Source: an uncultured Brachyspira sp. (GTDB lineage Bacteria; Spirochaetota; Brachyspiria; Brachyspirales; Brachyspiraceae). From it: DNA of 42,778 bases. A model generated the notes under the pieces. It did no database searches. It was given only the letters and a program-made list of their open reading frames with translations, and was not told the DNA's origin. Position numbers and translations under genes: made by a program. How positions within the stretch are numbered: position 1 is the stretch's first letter; every line of letters begins with the position of its first letter. This document shows positions 24,904 through 33,450 of the stretch, piece after piece. The stretch covers positions 1 through 42,778 of the forward strand of contig NZ_CASEGO010000010.1 of the NCBI RefSeq assembly GCF_949287625.1, given 5' to 3'.

Positions 24904-26130
24904 ATGGCTAAAGGAACTTACGAAGGTAAAAAGACACACGTAAACGTTGGTACTATCGGACACGTAGACCATGGTAAAACAACATTAACATCAGCAATAA
25001 CAGCAGTATCATCTGCTATGTTCCCAGCAACAGTACAGAAAGTTGCTTATGACTCAGTAGCAAAGGCTTCTGAAAGTCAAGGTAGAAGAGACCCAACAAA
25101 AATATTGACAATCGCAACATCACACGTTGAATATGAATCAGACAATAGACACTATGCTCACGTAGACTGTCCAGGTCACGCTGACTACATTAAAAACATG
25201 ATTACTGGTGCTGCTCAGATGGACGGTGCTATATTGGTAGTATCAGCAGAAGACGGTGTAATGCCACAAACAAAAGAACACGTACTTCTTTCAAGACAAG
25301 TAGGTGTAAATTACATCGTAGTATTCTTAAACAAATGTGATAAATTAGATGACCCAGAAATGGCAGACATCACAGTAGAAGAAGTAAAAGACGTATTAAA
25401 TCACTATGGTTTTGACGGCGATAAAACTCCTATTATTAAAGGTTCTGCTATTAAAGCTATTCAAGCTATTGAAGCAGGTAAAGATCCTAGAACAGATCCA
25501 GATTGTAAATGTATATTAGATCTTTTAAATGCTTTAGATACATATATTCCAGATCCAGTACGTGAAGTAGATAAAGACTTCTTAATGTCAATCGAAGACG
25601 TATACTCAATTCCTGGAAGAGGTACAGTTGTTACTGGAAGAATTGAAAGAGGTAAAATCAAAAAAGGTGATGAAGTTGAAATCGTTGGTATCAGACCTAC
25701 TCAAAAAACAACTTGTACTGGCGTAGAAATGTTCAAAAAAGAAGTAGAAGGTATAGCTGGTTATAACGTTGGATGTCTTTTAAGAGGTATTGAACGTAAA
25801 GCAGTAGAAAGAGGACAGGTATTAGCTAAACCAGGTACTATCACACCTCATAAAAAATTCGAAGCAGAAGTTTATATCTTGAAAAAAGAAGAAGGCGGAA
25901 GACACAGCGGTTTCGTAACAGGTTACAGACCACAAATGTACTTCAGAACAACAGACGTAACAGGTGTAATCAACTTACAAGAAGGTTCACAAATGATTAT
26001 GCCAGGTGATAATGCTAACTTAACTATTGAACTTATCACACCAATCGCTATGGAAGAAAAACAAAGATTCGCTATACGTGAAGGTGGTAAAACAGTAGGT
26101 AATGGTGTTGTAACAAAAATATTAGAATAA
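24904..26130 (+). CDS. tuf: Elongation factor Tu
   Basis: 408 residues (E. coli 394), with TTGGAGGA upstream. Delivers aminoacyl-tRNA to the ribosome as a GTP complex. The G-domain has 'GHVDHGKTT' (19-27), 'DCPGHADY' (88-95) and 'NKCD' (143-146). Switch I is unusual: where nearly all bacterial EF-Tu read ARGITI, this one reads TKILTI (65-70) after 'SESQGRRDP', keeping the Mg-binding Thr69 but not the Arg and Gly. Residues 180-200 also carry a short insertion (AGKDPRTDPDCKC). Domains II and III are normal ('GYRPQMYFRTTDVTG'). A hairpin follows the gene. Confidence 0.97.
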   Translation: MAKGTYEGKKTHVNVGTIGHVDHGKTTLTSAITAVSSAMFPATVQKVAYDSVAKASESQGRRDPTKILTIATSHVEYESDNRHYAHVDCPGHADYIKNMITGAAQMDGAILVVSAEDGVMPQTKEHVLLSRQVGVNYIVVFLNKCDKLDDPEMADITVEEVKDVLNHYGFDGDKTPIIKGSAIKAIQAIEAGKDPRTDPDCKCILDLLNALDTYIPDPVREVDKDFLMSIEDVYSIPGRGTVVTGRIERGKIKKGDEVEIVGIRPTQKTTCTGVEMFKKEVEGIAGYNVGCLLRGIERKAVERGQVLAKPGTITPHKKFEAEVYILKKEEGGRHSGFVTGYRPQMYFRTTDVTGVINLQEGSQMIMPGDNANLTIELITPIAMEEKQRFAIREGGKTVGNGVVTKILE

Positions 26131-26146
26131 TTAAAGTAGAGAAATA

Positions 26147-26182
26147 AAAGGGTATACCTTTTTTATTAAAGATATACCCTTT
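26147..26182 (+). other. Hairpin between tuf and rpsJ
   Basis: AAAGGGTATA (26147-26156) and TATACCCTTT (26173-26182) are perfect complements around a 16-base loop. Only AATAAATT follows, so it is not a good terminator. It may be a processing or attenuation point between the str and S10 parts of the block. Confidence 0.6.
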
Positions 26183-26214
26183 AATAAATTAAGAGAAAGC
26201 GAGTAATTCAAGCT

Positions 26215-26520
26215 ATGAAAGAACAGAAAATACGAGTTAAACTAAAAGCCTTTGATATTGAGCTTATTGATCAATCAGCTCAGTCTATAGTAGCTAGTGT
26301 AAAGAAAACAGGTGCTAGAGTATCAGGACCTATACCATTGCCTACAAGCATACGTAAGGTAACTGTAATAAGAAGTCCGCATGTAAATATTAAATCAAGA
26401 GAACAATTTGAGATGCGTATATATAAGAGATTAATAGATATCTTTGATGTAACTCCTCAAACAACAGAATCTCTTAAAAAATTAGCGCTTCCAGCTGGGG
26501 TTGATGTTCAGCTTAAATAA
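26215..26520 (+). CDS. rpsJ: 30S ribosomal protein S10
   Basis: 101 residues, normal length. S10 sits in the 30S head and also, as NusE, takes part in antitermination. 'IRVKLKAFDIELIDQSAQSI', 'SGPIPLPTS' and 'SREQFEMRIYKRLIDI' identify it. The upstream binding site is poor (only GAG motifs), unlike its neighbours, suggesting translation may depend on tuf or on leader structure. Confidence 0.98.
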   Translation: MKEQKIRVKLKAFDIELIDQSAQSIVASVKKTGARVSGPIPLPTSIRKVTVIRSPHVNIKSREQFEMRIYKRLIDIFDVTPQTTESLKKLALPAGVDVQLK

Positions 26521-26624
26521 GCGTTTAATTAAATATTAAAGATAAAGCTCTTTACTACGTTTTATCTGTAATAGTTTGAAACAATAGAAAAGTAGTAAGT
26601 AAAATCATTATAGAGGATTCGCCG

Positions 26625-27278
26625 ATGGTAGGAATAATTGGCAAAAAATTGGGCATGACAACAGTTTTTGATGAAACTGGCAATGCAATAGCAGTAACAG
26701 TAGTAGAAGCTGGTCCATGCACAGTTATGCAGATAAGAGATAATGAGAAAGATGGCTACAGTGCAATTCAATTAGGCTATGGTGCCGTAAAAGAAAAGCA
26801 TTTGAAAAAGCCACAAATAGGTCAATTTAAAAAAGCAAATTTAGAGCCTAAGAAATATCTAAAAGAGTTCAGAATGGACAATACTAGCTCATATACAGTA
26901 GGTCAGGAACTTAAAGCAGATGTATTTCAAGCAGGCGATTTTATAGATGTTAGTTCTTTGAGTAAAGGCCGCGGTTTTGCAGGCGTAATGAAAAGACATA
27001 ATTACGACGGTGGTCCTATGAGCCATGGTTCTAACTTCAGAAGAAGAGCTGGTTCTATAGGTTGTAACAGCTACCCTGCAAGAGTATGGAAAGGTAAAGG
27101 TATGCCTGGACATATGGGTAATGCTTTAACTACTATACAAAACTTGAAAGTAGTTGAAATAAGACCAGATGATAATTTGATTATGATTAAAGGTGCTATA
27201 CCTGGTGCAGTTAATAGTATAGTGAAATTAACATCAGCAGCTAAAAAACGCAACAAGAAAAAGAACTCAATGAATTAA
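26625..27278 (+). CDS. rplC: 50S ribosomal protein L3
   Basis: 217 residues. One of the first proteins in 50S assembly; its loop reaches the peptidyl-transferase centre. 'MVGIIGKKLGMT' at the start and 'GSIGCNSYPARVWKGKGMPGHMGN' (parts, 143-166) are typical. Asn148 and Ser149, positions where I recall tiamulin-resistance changes in Brachyspira, have the susceptible residues. GAGG precedes the start after a 104-base gap from rpsJ. Confidence 0.98.
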   Translation: MVGIIGKKLGMTTVFDETGNAIAVTVVEAGPCTVMQIRDNEKDGYSAIQLGYGAVKEKHLKKPQIGQFKKANLEPKKYLKEFRMDNTSSYTVGQELKADVFQAGDFIDVSSLSKGRGFAGVMKRHNYDGGPMSHGSNFRRRAGSIGCNSYPARVWKGKGMPGHMGNALTTIQNLKVVEIRPDDNLIMIKGAIPGAVNSIVKLTSAAKKRNKKKNSMN

Positions 27279-27303
27279 TTTAGAGTAATAACAGGATGAT
27301 AAA

Positions 27304-27951
27304 ATGGAAGTAGTAATACTAAATGAAAATGGAGATAGCGTAGGCAATTTAGAGATTGTTGATGAGATATTTAAATCAGAAGTTAACAATAATCTACTTT
27401 ACGAAGCAATCAAAAATGAATTAGCTAACAGACGTCAGGGAACGCACTCTACTAAAACCAGAGCAGAAGTTTCAGGAGGCGGTAAAAAACCTTGGAGACA
27501 AAAAGGTACTGGCAGAGCAAGAGCAGGTTCTACACGTTCGCCAATTTGGGTAGGCGGTGGTAAAACACATACTCCTAAACCACGCGATTATAGCTATAGA
27601 TTGCCAAAGAAAATGAAGCGTAAGGCTCTATTGTCTGTTTTATCTTTAAAATATGGCAGCAATGTTCTTAAAGTTTTTGAGGACTTCACTTTTGATGCTC
27701 CTAAAACAAAAAGAATGGCTAGTTTTATAAGTAAGGTTAAAGAACCAAATACAAGAAAAGTGGCATTTGTAGTAGGTAAAGATGAATCTTTAGGTGATAA
27801 TTACAATAAATTATTATTATCATTAAGAAACATTAAAGATTTAAAGCTTGTAAATGCAGACAGTATGTCTATACATCCTTTATTTTATGCTGATGAGGTA
27901 TATTTTACTAAAACAGCTTTATCTAAATTAAATGCTAGAATTAAGGGTTAA
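27304..27951 (+). CDS. rplD: 50S ribosomal protein L4
   Basis: 215 residues. Lines the peptide exit tunnel with its extended loop, here 'GGKKPWRQKGTGRARAGS' followed by 'RSPIWVGGGKTHTPKPRDY'. In E. coli L4 also represses the S10 operon. The tunnel loop has no obvious macrolide-resistance change. RBS AGGATG-type, five-base gap to rplW. Confidence 0.98.
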   Translation: MEVVILNENGDSVGNLEIVDEIFKSEVNNNLLYEAIKNELANRRQGTHSTKTRAEVSGGGKKPWRQKGTGRARAGSTRSPIWVGGGKTHTPKPRDYSYRLPKKMKRKALLSVLSLKYGSNVLKVFEDFTFDAPKTKRMASFISKVKEPNTRKVAFVVGKDESLGDNYNKLLLSLRNIKDLKLVNADSMSIHPLFYADEVYFTKTALSKLNARIKG

Positions 27952-27956
27952 AAAAT

Positions 27957-28256
27957 ATGAGCATGTATTCACTTTTAATTGAGCCTATACTTACAGAAAA
28001 AAGTAATATGCTTAGAACTGAGCCTAGAGGAACAGAAAAGCGTTATTATGTATTTAAAGTAAGACAGGACGCTAATAAAACAGAACTAATGAAAGCGGTT
28101 GAAAAAATATTCAATGTACATCCGCTAGATTGTAAGATAATAAATGTTAAGCCAAAAAAGAAAAATCGCAGAATGAGCAGACGCGGATATACACGCAGCT
28201 ATAAAAAAGCGATAATAGTTCTTGACGGCAAAGAATCAATAGATATAGTAAAATAA
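27957..28256 (+). CDS. rplW: 50S ribosomal protein L23
   Basis: 99 residues. Surrounds the tunnel exit and docks trigger factor, SRP and SecY. 'LIEPILTEKSNML' and 'YVFKVRQDANKTELMKAVEKIF' are the family motifs, with the trigger-factor Glu in 'PRGTE'-region uncertain. Starts five bases after rplD. Confidence 0.97.
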   Translation: MSMYSLLIEPILTEKSNMLRTEPRGTEKRYYVFKVRQDANKTELMKAVEKIFNVHPLDCKIINVKPKKKNRRMSRRGYTRSYKKAIIVLDGKESIDIVK

Positions 28257-28268
28257 TGAGGGACACCG

Positions 28269-29105
28269 ATGGCTATTAAGAAATTTAAACCGACAACACC
28301 AAGTTTACGCTATCGTACAGTAGTAGATTTTTCTGATATTACAACAAATGAGCCTTGTAAATCATTAGTATGCGGAAAAAAACGTATAAGCGGACGTGGT
28401 TCAAATGGTCGTATAACTATGCGTCGTCGCGGAGGCGGACATAAAAAACTATTTAGATTTGTAGATTTTAGAAGAGATAAACATGACATAGAAGCTAAAG
28501 TGGTTTCTATAGAGTATGATCCTAACAGAACTGCTCGTATAGCTTTATTACACTATACAGATGGCGAAAAAAGATACATAATATGGCCATTGGGACTTAA
28601 TGTAGGCGATAGAGTAGTAAGCGGTGAAAATGCAAAAGTTAAAATTGGATGCACTTTACCATTGAAAAAAATTCCATTAGGTACTATAATACATAACATT
28701 GAAATAACTCCTGGAAAAGGCGGTCAGCTTGTTAGAGCAGCAGGCGGTGGTGCTCAGATAACAGCAAAATCAGGCGGTTATTGTGTAATAAGACTTCGCT
28801 CAGGTGAAGAAAGAAGAATACTAGAAAATTGTTATGCTACTATAGGACAAATAGGTAATCTAGATCATTTCAATACTACAGATGGTAAAGCTGGAACTAC
28901 AAGACATAAAGGCAGAAGACCAAAAGTAAGAGGTGTTGTAATGAACCCAGTAGATCACCCACACGGCGGTGGTGAAGGTAAAAGCGGTCAAGGTAATCCG
29001 CACCCAGTTTCTCCAACAGGTGTACCTACTAAGGGTTACAAAACTAGAAAGAAACATAAGTATTCTGATAGATTAATAATCAAAAGAAGAGGGGGTAAAA
29101 AATAA
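28269..29105 (+). CDS. rplB: 50S ribosomal protein L2
   Basis: 278 residues. Essential for subunit joining and peptidyl transfer. 'GRGSNGRITMRRRGGGHKK', 'GGQLVRAAGGGAQITAKSG' and the C-terminal 'MNPVDHPHGGGEGKS' with its conserved His are present. The TAATG at its end overlaps the rpsS start by one base, so translation is coupled. Confidence 0.98.
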   Translation: MAIKKFKPTTPSLRYRTVVDFSDITTNEPCKSLVCGKKRISGRGSNGRITMRRRGGGHKKLFRFVDFRRDKHDIEAKVVSIEYDPNRTARIALLHYTDGEKRYIIWPLGLNVGDRVVSGENAKVKIGCTLPLKKIPLGTIIHNIEITPGKGGQLVRAAGGGAQITAKSGGYCVIRLRSGEERRILENCYATIGQIGNLDHFNTTDGKAGTTRHKGRRPKVRGVVMNPVDHPHGGGEGKSGQGNPHPVSPTGVPTKGYKTRKKHKYSDRLIIKRRGGKK

Positions 29106-29374
29106 TGTCTCGCTCTATTAAAAAAGGACCTTTTGTAGATAAGAATCTTTTTAAGAAAATACAAGCTGGAGATAATAAGCACCAAATAAAAACTTACAGC
29201 CGTGCTTCAACGATTATTCCAGAAATGATAGGCTTTACTATAAATGTACATAATGGTAAAACATTTGTAGCAGTTTATATACAAGAAAATATGATAGGTC
29301 ATAAATTAGGCGAATTTGCACCAACAAGAAAATTTATATCTCATGCAGGTGCCGCTAAAGTAGGTAAGAAATAA
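29105..29374 (+). CDS. rpsS: 30S ribosomal protein S19
   Basis: 89 residues. Located in the 30S head near the A-site. 'RSIKKGPFVDKNLFKKI', 'SRASTIIPEMIGFT' and 'KLGEFAPTRKF' are diagnostic. Start overlaps the rplB stop (TAATG). Confidence 0.98.
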   Translation: MSRSIKKGPFVDKNLFKKIQAGDNKHQIKTYSRASTIIPEMIGFTINVHNGKTFVAVYIQENMIGHKLGEFAPTRKFISHAGAAKVGKK

Positions 29375-29385
29375 GGATTTAGACT

Positions 29386-29793
29386 ATGGATTATAAAGTA
29401 AAGGTACGTTATTTACGCATTGGCCGCAGGAAAGTATCAAGATTGCTTCCTTTTGTTAGAGGTGAGTATGTTAATCATGCTATATCTAATCTTGCAGCAA
29501 TGCCACAGATGTCATCAGTAGTTCTAAGAAAGGCTATTAAAAGCGGAATAGCTAATGCAATATTCCAATCAAGAAATATCAATCCAGATACATTATGGGT
29601 AAAAACTGCTTATGTTGACAAAGCTCCAACATTAAAAAGAATACGTGCAGCAAGCAGAGGCAGTGCTGACCCAATATTAAAAAGACTTTCACATATTACT
29701 ATAGTATTAAGTGATGATAAAAAACCTGAAAAGAAAAAATTAAAAGTAAAAAGTGCTAAAGTAGAAGAAGCACCTAAAGCAGCGGAGGTATAA
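29386..29793 (+). CDS. rplV: 50S ribosomal protein L22
   Basis: 135 residues, about 20 longer than the usual 110-115 because of a Lys/Ala/Glu-rich tail after residue 112 ('KKPEKKKLKVKSAKVEEAPK'). The core has 'GRRKVSRLLPFVRG' and the tunnel hairpin 'APTLKRIRAASRGS' followed by 'KRLSHITIVL'. It binds 23S rRNA and shapes the exit tunnel. Ends three bases before rpsC. Confidence 0.97.
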   Translation: MDYKVKVRYLRIGRRKVSRLLPFVRGEYVNHAISNLAAMPQMSSVVLRKAIKSGIANAIFQSRNINPDTLWVKTAYVDKAPTLKRIRAASRGSADPILKRLSHITIVLSDDKKPEKKKLKVKSAKVEEAPKAAEV

Positions 29794-29796
29794 ACT

Positions 29797-30534
29797 ATGG
29801 GTCAAAAGGTTAGTCCAATAGGTTTAAGACTCGGAATTAACAAGACTTGGTCTAGTAAATGGTTTGAAGATAGCAGAACTTATGCAGACAGCTTGCATGA
29901 AGATTTATCTATCAGACGCTATATAATGAATTATTATTATAAAACATTAAAAGAAGAACAAAAGAAAATCGGCGGAAAAAAAGAGTCTTTTGACCCTGCT
30001 ATATCTGATATACAAATAGTACGTTTCCCAGATAGAATAAATATTTTCATCTCTACTGCAAGAGCAGGTGTTGTAATAGGACCTAAAGGTCAAAGAGTTG
30101 AAACTGTAAAAACAGCAGTTCAGAAAATGGTTAAAAAACCAGTACATTTCTCTATTACAGAGATAAGAGATGCAGAGTTAGATGCAACATTAGCAGCTCA
30201 AAGCGTAGCACGTCAATTAGAAATGCGTGTTGCTTTCAGAAGAGCTATGAAAAGCGTTATAACTCAAGCTATGAAGAAAGGTGCTAAAGGAATAAAAGTT
30301 ATGTGTTCTGGACGTTTAGCAGGAGCTGATATTGCTAGAACAGAACAATATAAAAATGGTTCAGTACCATTACATACATTAAGAGCTAATATAGATTACG
30401 GCACTGCAGAAGCACTTACTACATTCGGTATTATCGGAATAAAAGTGTGGATCTATAAGGGAGAAATTCTTGATAAAAAAGAACATAAGCAAGATGATGC
30501 AGGTAAAGTTATCAGTGCCAAAGGAGATAGATAA
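29797..30534 (+). CDS. rpsC: 30S ribosomal protein S3
   Basis: 245 residues. Forms the mRNA entry site. The KH domain has 'ARAGVVIGPKGQRVETVK'. 'GIKVMCSGRLAGADIARTE' and 'GIIGIKVWIYKGE' complete the family pattern. Its stop overlaps the rplP start (TAATG). Confidence 0.98.
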   Translation: MGQKVSPIGLRLGINKTWSSKWFEDSRTYADSLHEDLSIRRYIMNYYYKTLKEEQKKIGGKKESFDPAISDIQIVRFPDRINIFISTARAGVVIGPKGQRVETVKTAVQKMVKKPVHFSITEIRDAELDATLAAQSVARQLEMRVAFRRAMKSVITQAMKKGAKGIKVMCSGRLAGADIARTEQYKNGSVPLHTLRANIDYGTAEALTTFGIIGIKVWIYKGEILDKKEHKQDDAGKVISAKGDR

Positions 30535-30947
30535 TGTTACAACCATCAAGAATGAAATATCGTAAACATCATAGAGGCAGAATGAAAGGCAAATCAAAAA
30601 GAGGAAGTAATCTTACTTTCGGAGATTATGGTTTGATGGCATTAGAACCTGTATGGCTTACAGATAGACAAATTGAGGCTGCACGTATTGCTATATCAAG
30701 ACATGTTAAACGTGTAGGTAAGATGTGGATAAAAGTGTTTCCAGATAAACCTTATACTAAAAAACCAGCTGAAACTAGAATGGGTAAAGGTAAAGGTAAC
30801 GTTGAATATTGGGTAGCTGTAGTTAAACCTGGAAAAGTAATATTTGAAATAGCAGGTGTTCCAGAAGAGTTGGCTCAATCAGCTTTCAGACTAGCTGGTT
30901 TTAAGCTTCCTATAAAAACTAAGTTCATTAAGAGGGAGGCTATATAA
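30534..30947 (+). CDS. rplP: 50S ribosomal protein L16
   Basis: 137 residues. Positions A-site tRNA. 'MLQPSRMKYRKHHRGRMKG', 'ARIAISRHVKRVGKMWIKVFP' and 'RMGKGKGNVEYWVAVVKPG' are standard. Overlaps rpsC and rpmC by one base on each side. Confidence 0.98.
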   Translation: MLQPSRMKYRKHHRGRMKGKSKRGSNLTFGDYGLMALEPVWLTDRQIEAARIAISRHVKRVGKMWIKVFPDKPYTKKPAETRMGKGKGNVEYWVAVVKPGKVIFEIAGVPEELAQSAFRLAGFKLPIKTKFIKREAI

Positions 30948-31153
30948 TGGCTAAAAATAAAAAAGATTATAAGTCATTGCCTTTAGAAGAGCTTAAAAGT
31001 GAACTTCTAAAATTAGAAAAAGAATATCAAGAGCATAGATTTGAAAAAGTAGTAGGCGATGCAAGACAAACACATCAGCTTAAAAAAGCTCGTAAAGATA
31101 TAGCTAAAGTTAAGACATTTATTCGTCAATATGAACTTGGCATAAAAAAATAG
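30947..31153 (+). CDS. rpmC: 50S ribosomal protein L29
   Basis: 68 residues, helical. Sits beside L23 at the tunnel exit. 'LPLEELKSELLKLEKEYQEHRFEK' (parts) and 'LKKARKDIAKVKTFIRQYE' are the two helices. Start overlaps the rplP stop. Confidence 0.96.
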   Translation: MAKNKKDYKSLPLEELKSELLKLEKEYQEHRFEKVVGDARQTHQLKKARKDIAKVKTFIRQYELGIKK

Positions 31154-31165
31154 TGAGGTATTACT

Positions 31166-31528
31166 GTGGAAAGCAAAGCAAAAAAATATAAAAGAGTACT
31201 TGAGGGAATTGTAGTTTCTGATAAAATGGATAAAACTATAGTTGTAAAAGTAGAAAGCAAGCAGAAACACCCGCTCTATGGTAAAACTATTAGTAAAAAT
31301 AAACGCTATAAAGCTCATGACGAAAAAAACGAATGCCATGAAGGCGATTTAGTAAGAGTAGTAGAGTGCAGACCTCTTAGTAAAGATAAAAAATTTAGAT
31401 TGACAAAAATAATTAAGAAAGCAGAACGTCTAGAGAAAGATTCTATAGACAGCGATGTAGAAAGCGTATTAAAACGTGAAAAACATGCTCCGGAAGCAGC
31501 AGTTTCTTCACAGGTTGAAGGAGAGTAA
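31166..31528 (+). CDS. rpsQ: 30S ribosomal protein S17 with C-terminal tail
   Basis: 120 residues from a GTG start (31166) with TGAGG upstream; most S17 are about 85. The core (1-86) has 'LEGIVVSDKMDKTIVVKV', 'HPLYGKTISKNKRYKAHDE' and 'GDLVRVVECRPLSKDK'. The extra tail (87-120) is acidic and Ser/Ala/Val-rich ('DSIDSDVESVLKREK'). S17 binds 16S rRNA early in assembly. Confidence 0.96.
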   Translation: MESKAKKYKRVLEGIVVSDKMDKTIVVKVESKQKHPLYGKTISKNKRYKAHDEKNECHEGDLVRVVECRPLSKDKKFRLTKIIKKAERLEKDSIDSDVESVLKREKHAPEAAVSSQVEGE

Positions 31529-31533
31529 GAATT

Positions 31534-31902
31534 ATGATACAAGTACCAAGTACTCTTAATGTAGCCGACAATACTGGCGTGAAAAAGTTAAAATGTATTA
31601 AGGTATTAGGCGGAAGCAGACGCAGATATGCTACTTTAGGTGATGTAATTGTTTGCTCTGTAACAGATATAATACCTACTTGCTCTATAGAAAAAGGTAA
31701 AGTTGTTAAAGCCGTAATAGTAAGAGTTAAAAAAGAAGTTAGACGTCCAGACGGTTCATACATACGTTTTGATGAGAATGCTGCTGTTATAGTAGATGAT
31801 AAAAAAGAACCTAGAGGTAAACGTATATTCGGACCAGTAGCACGCGAGCTTAGAGACAGAGGCTTTATGAAGATAGTATCACTTGCACCAGAGGTAATAT
31901 AA
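31534..31902 (+). CDS. rplN: 50S ribosomal protein L14
   Basis: 122 residues, exactly the usual length. Forms an intersubunit bridge. 'MIQVPSTLNVADNTGVKKL', 'VKKEVRRPDGSYIRFDENA' and 'GPVARELRDRGFMKIVSLAPEV' identify it. Two bases separate it from rplX. Confidence 0.98.
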   Translation: MIQVPSTLNVADNTGVKKLKCIKVLGGSRRRYATLGDVIVCSVTDIIPTCSIEKGKVVKAVIVRVKKEVRRPDGSYIRFDENAAVIVDDKKEPRGKRIFGPVARELRDRGFMKIVSLAPEVI

Positions 31903-31904
31903 TT

Positions 31905-32246
31905 ATGATAAAAAAACAAGATTTAAGTAAGACAAAATATAAAGTAAAAAAAGGCGATACTGTTGAGGTAATAGCTGGAGAGCAAAGCGGCGAACGCGGC
32001 GAGGTATTGTCTATAGACAGAAAAAAAGGCAGAGTTGTAGTAAAAAATATCAATATGGTTAAAAAAACTATGCCTAAAACTCAAGAGAATCAAAGAGGCG
32101 GTATAGTTGAAAAAGAAGCTTCAATAAATATATCCAATGTAATGGTAGTGGACAAAGGCGGTAAAGCTACTAGAGTTGGAAGAAAAGAAGCAGACGGAAA
32201 ATTAAAAAGATATTCTAAAAAATCGGGCGATTTTCTTGATAAGTAA
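31905..32246 (+). CDS. rplX: 50S ribosomal protein L24
   Basis: 113 residues. Initiates 50S assembly near the tunnel exit. The KOW motif is 'VKKGDTVEVIAGEQSGERG'; 'KGRVVVKNINMVKKTMP' follows. Slightly longer than the common 103-105 because of the N-terminal 'MIKKQDLSKTKYK' stretch. Confidence 0.97.
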   Translation: MIKKQDLSKTKYKVKKGDTVEVIAGEQSGERGEVLSIDRKKGRVVVKNINMVKKTMPKTQENQRGGIVEKEASINISNVMVVDKGGKATRVGRKEADGKLKRYSKKSGDFLDK

Positions 32247-32261
32247 GTAGGAGAATAAATT

Positions 32262-32825
32262 ATGTCAGTATTGAAAGATAGGTATGAAAACGAAATTAAA
32301 CAGTCTCTGCTAAAAGATATGAATTTAAGCTCTGCAATGGCTATCCCTAAAATTGAAAAAATAATAATTAATATGGGAGTAACTCAGGCTGTAACAGACA
32401 AAAAATATGTTGATTCTGCTGTAGAAGAATTAACTCAAATAGCAGGACAAAGAGCTGTTGTAACAAGAGCTAAAAAATCTATAGCTAACTTCAAATTAAG
32501 ACAAGGTATGCCTATAGGATGCCGTGTAACTTTAAGAGGTGAGAGAATGTATGACTTCTTAGAGAGATTAATATTCATAGCATTACCAAGGGTAAGAGAC
32601 TTCCAAGGTATTCCTAGAAGAGGATTTGACGGTAAAGGTAATTACAATTTAGGAATAAAAGAACATACTATATTTCCAGAAATAAGTTTTGATAAAACAG
32701 ATGCTGTAAAAGGCTTAAATATAACAATAGTAACTACTGCAGATAATGACGATATGGCACGCACTTTATTAGAAAGAGTAGGTTTGCCATTCCGTGCTGC
32801 ACCTAAAAGTCAGGAGAATAAATAA
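32262..32825 (+). CDS. rplE: 50S ribosomal protein L5
   Basis: 187 residues. Binds 5S rRNA in the central protuberance. 'IPKIEKIIINMGV', 'RAKKSIANFKLRQGMPIG', 'GRRVTLRG'-type 'CRVTLRGERMYDFLERL' and 'GNYNLGIKEHTIFPE' are present. Stop overlaps the rpsZ start (TAATG). Confidence 0.98.
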   Translation: MSVLKDRYENEIKQSLLKDMNLSSAMAIPKIEKIIINMGVTQAVTDKKYVDSAVEELTQIAGQRAVVTRAKKSIANFKLRQGMPIGCRVTLRGERMYDFLERLIFIALPRVRDFQGIPRRGFDGKGNYNLGIKEHTIFPEISFDKTDAVKGLNITIVTTADNDDMARTLLERVGLPFRAAPKSQENK

Positions 32826-33010
32826 TGGCTAGATTGGCACTTAAAGTTAAAGCTACAAAAAAACAAAAATATAAAACAAGACAATATAACAGATGCCCAA
32901 TATGCGGCAGACCTCGTGCTTACATAAGACAGTACAAGATGTGCAGAATATGTTTCAGAGATTTAGCTAATAAAGGTTTAATACCGGGCGTAACTAAGTC
33001 TAGTTGGTAA
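32825..33010 (+). CDS. rpsZ: 30S ribosomal protein S14, zinc-binding type
   Basis: 61 residues, the short C+ form. A zinc ribbon is formed by 'CPICGRPRAYIRQYKMCRIC' (residues 24-43), and the end 'GLIPGVTKSSW' is typical. It belongs to the 30S head. Confidence 0.97.
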   Translation: MARLALKVKATKKQKYKTRQYNRCPICGRPRAYIRQYKMCRICFRDLANKGLIPGVTKSSW

Positions 33011-33027
33011 TTTAAGGAGTTATATAA

Positions 33028-33429
33028 ATGAGCGTACATGATCCAATAGCAGATGCTTTAACTATAATTAGAAACGGATGTAGAGCAAAAAAAGAAGCTG
33101 TTACTATACCTTTTTCTACAAAAATGGAAAATATACTTGCAATTTTGAAGAAAGAAGGATATATTAATGACTTCAAAAAAGTAGAAGTAAAAGATAAAAA
33201 TTTCTTCCGCATAGAAATAGACTTGAAATATTATGAGGGAAGTTCAGTAATAGAGGGCATTCAAAGAGTATCAACTCCAGGTTTGAGAGTTTATACCTCA
33301 GTAGACACTATACCTCAAGTAAAAAACGGCTTTGGTATATCTGTAATATCTACAAGCAAAGGCGTTATGACAGATAAAGAAGCTAGAAAAGAAAATGTTG
33401 GCGGCGAAGTTTTATGCTACGTTTGGTAA
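33028..33429 (+). CDS. rpsH: 30S ribosomal protein S8
   Basis: 133 residues. Binds the central domain of 16S rRNA; in E. coli it represses the spc operon. 'DPIADALTIIRNG' and the end 'GGEVLCYVW' are diagnostic, with 'VSTPGLRVYT' and 'GISVISTSKGVMTDKEARK' between. AAGGAG upstream. Confidence 0.98.
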   Translation: MSVHDPIADALTIIRNGCRAKKEAVTIPFSTKMENILAILKKEGYINDFKKVEVKDKNFFRIEIDLKYYEGSSVIEGIQRVSTPGLRVYTSVDTIPQVKNGFGISVISTSKGVMTDKEARKENVGGEVLCYVW

Positions 33430-33450
33430 TAAATTAAGAGGGTATTAATA

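Noticed and set aside
26147..26182. Intrinsic terminator after tuf
   Set aside because: No T-run follows the stem; listed only as a hairpin.
31443..31919. Minus-strand frame of 158 codons opposite rpsQ/rplN
   Set aside because: Antisense to two certain ribosomal protein genes and no family pattern.
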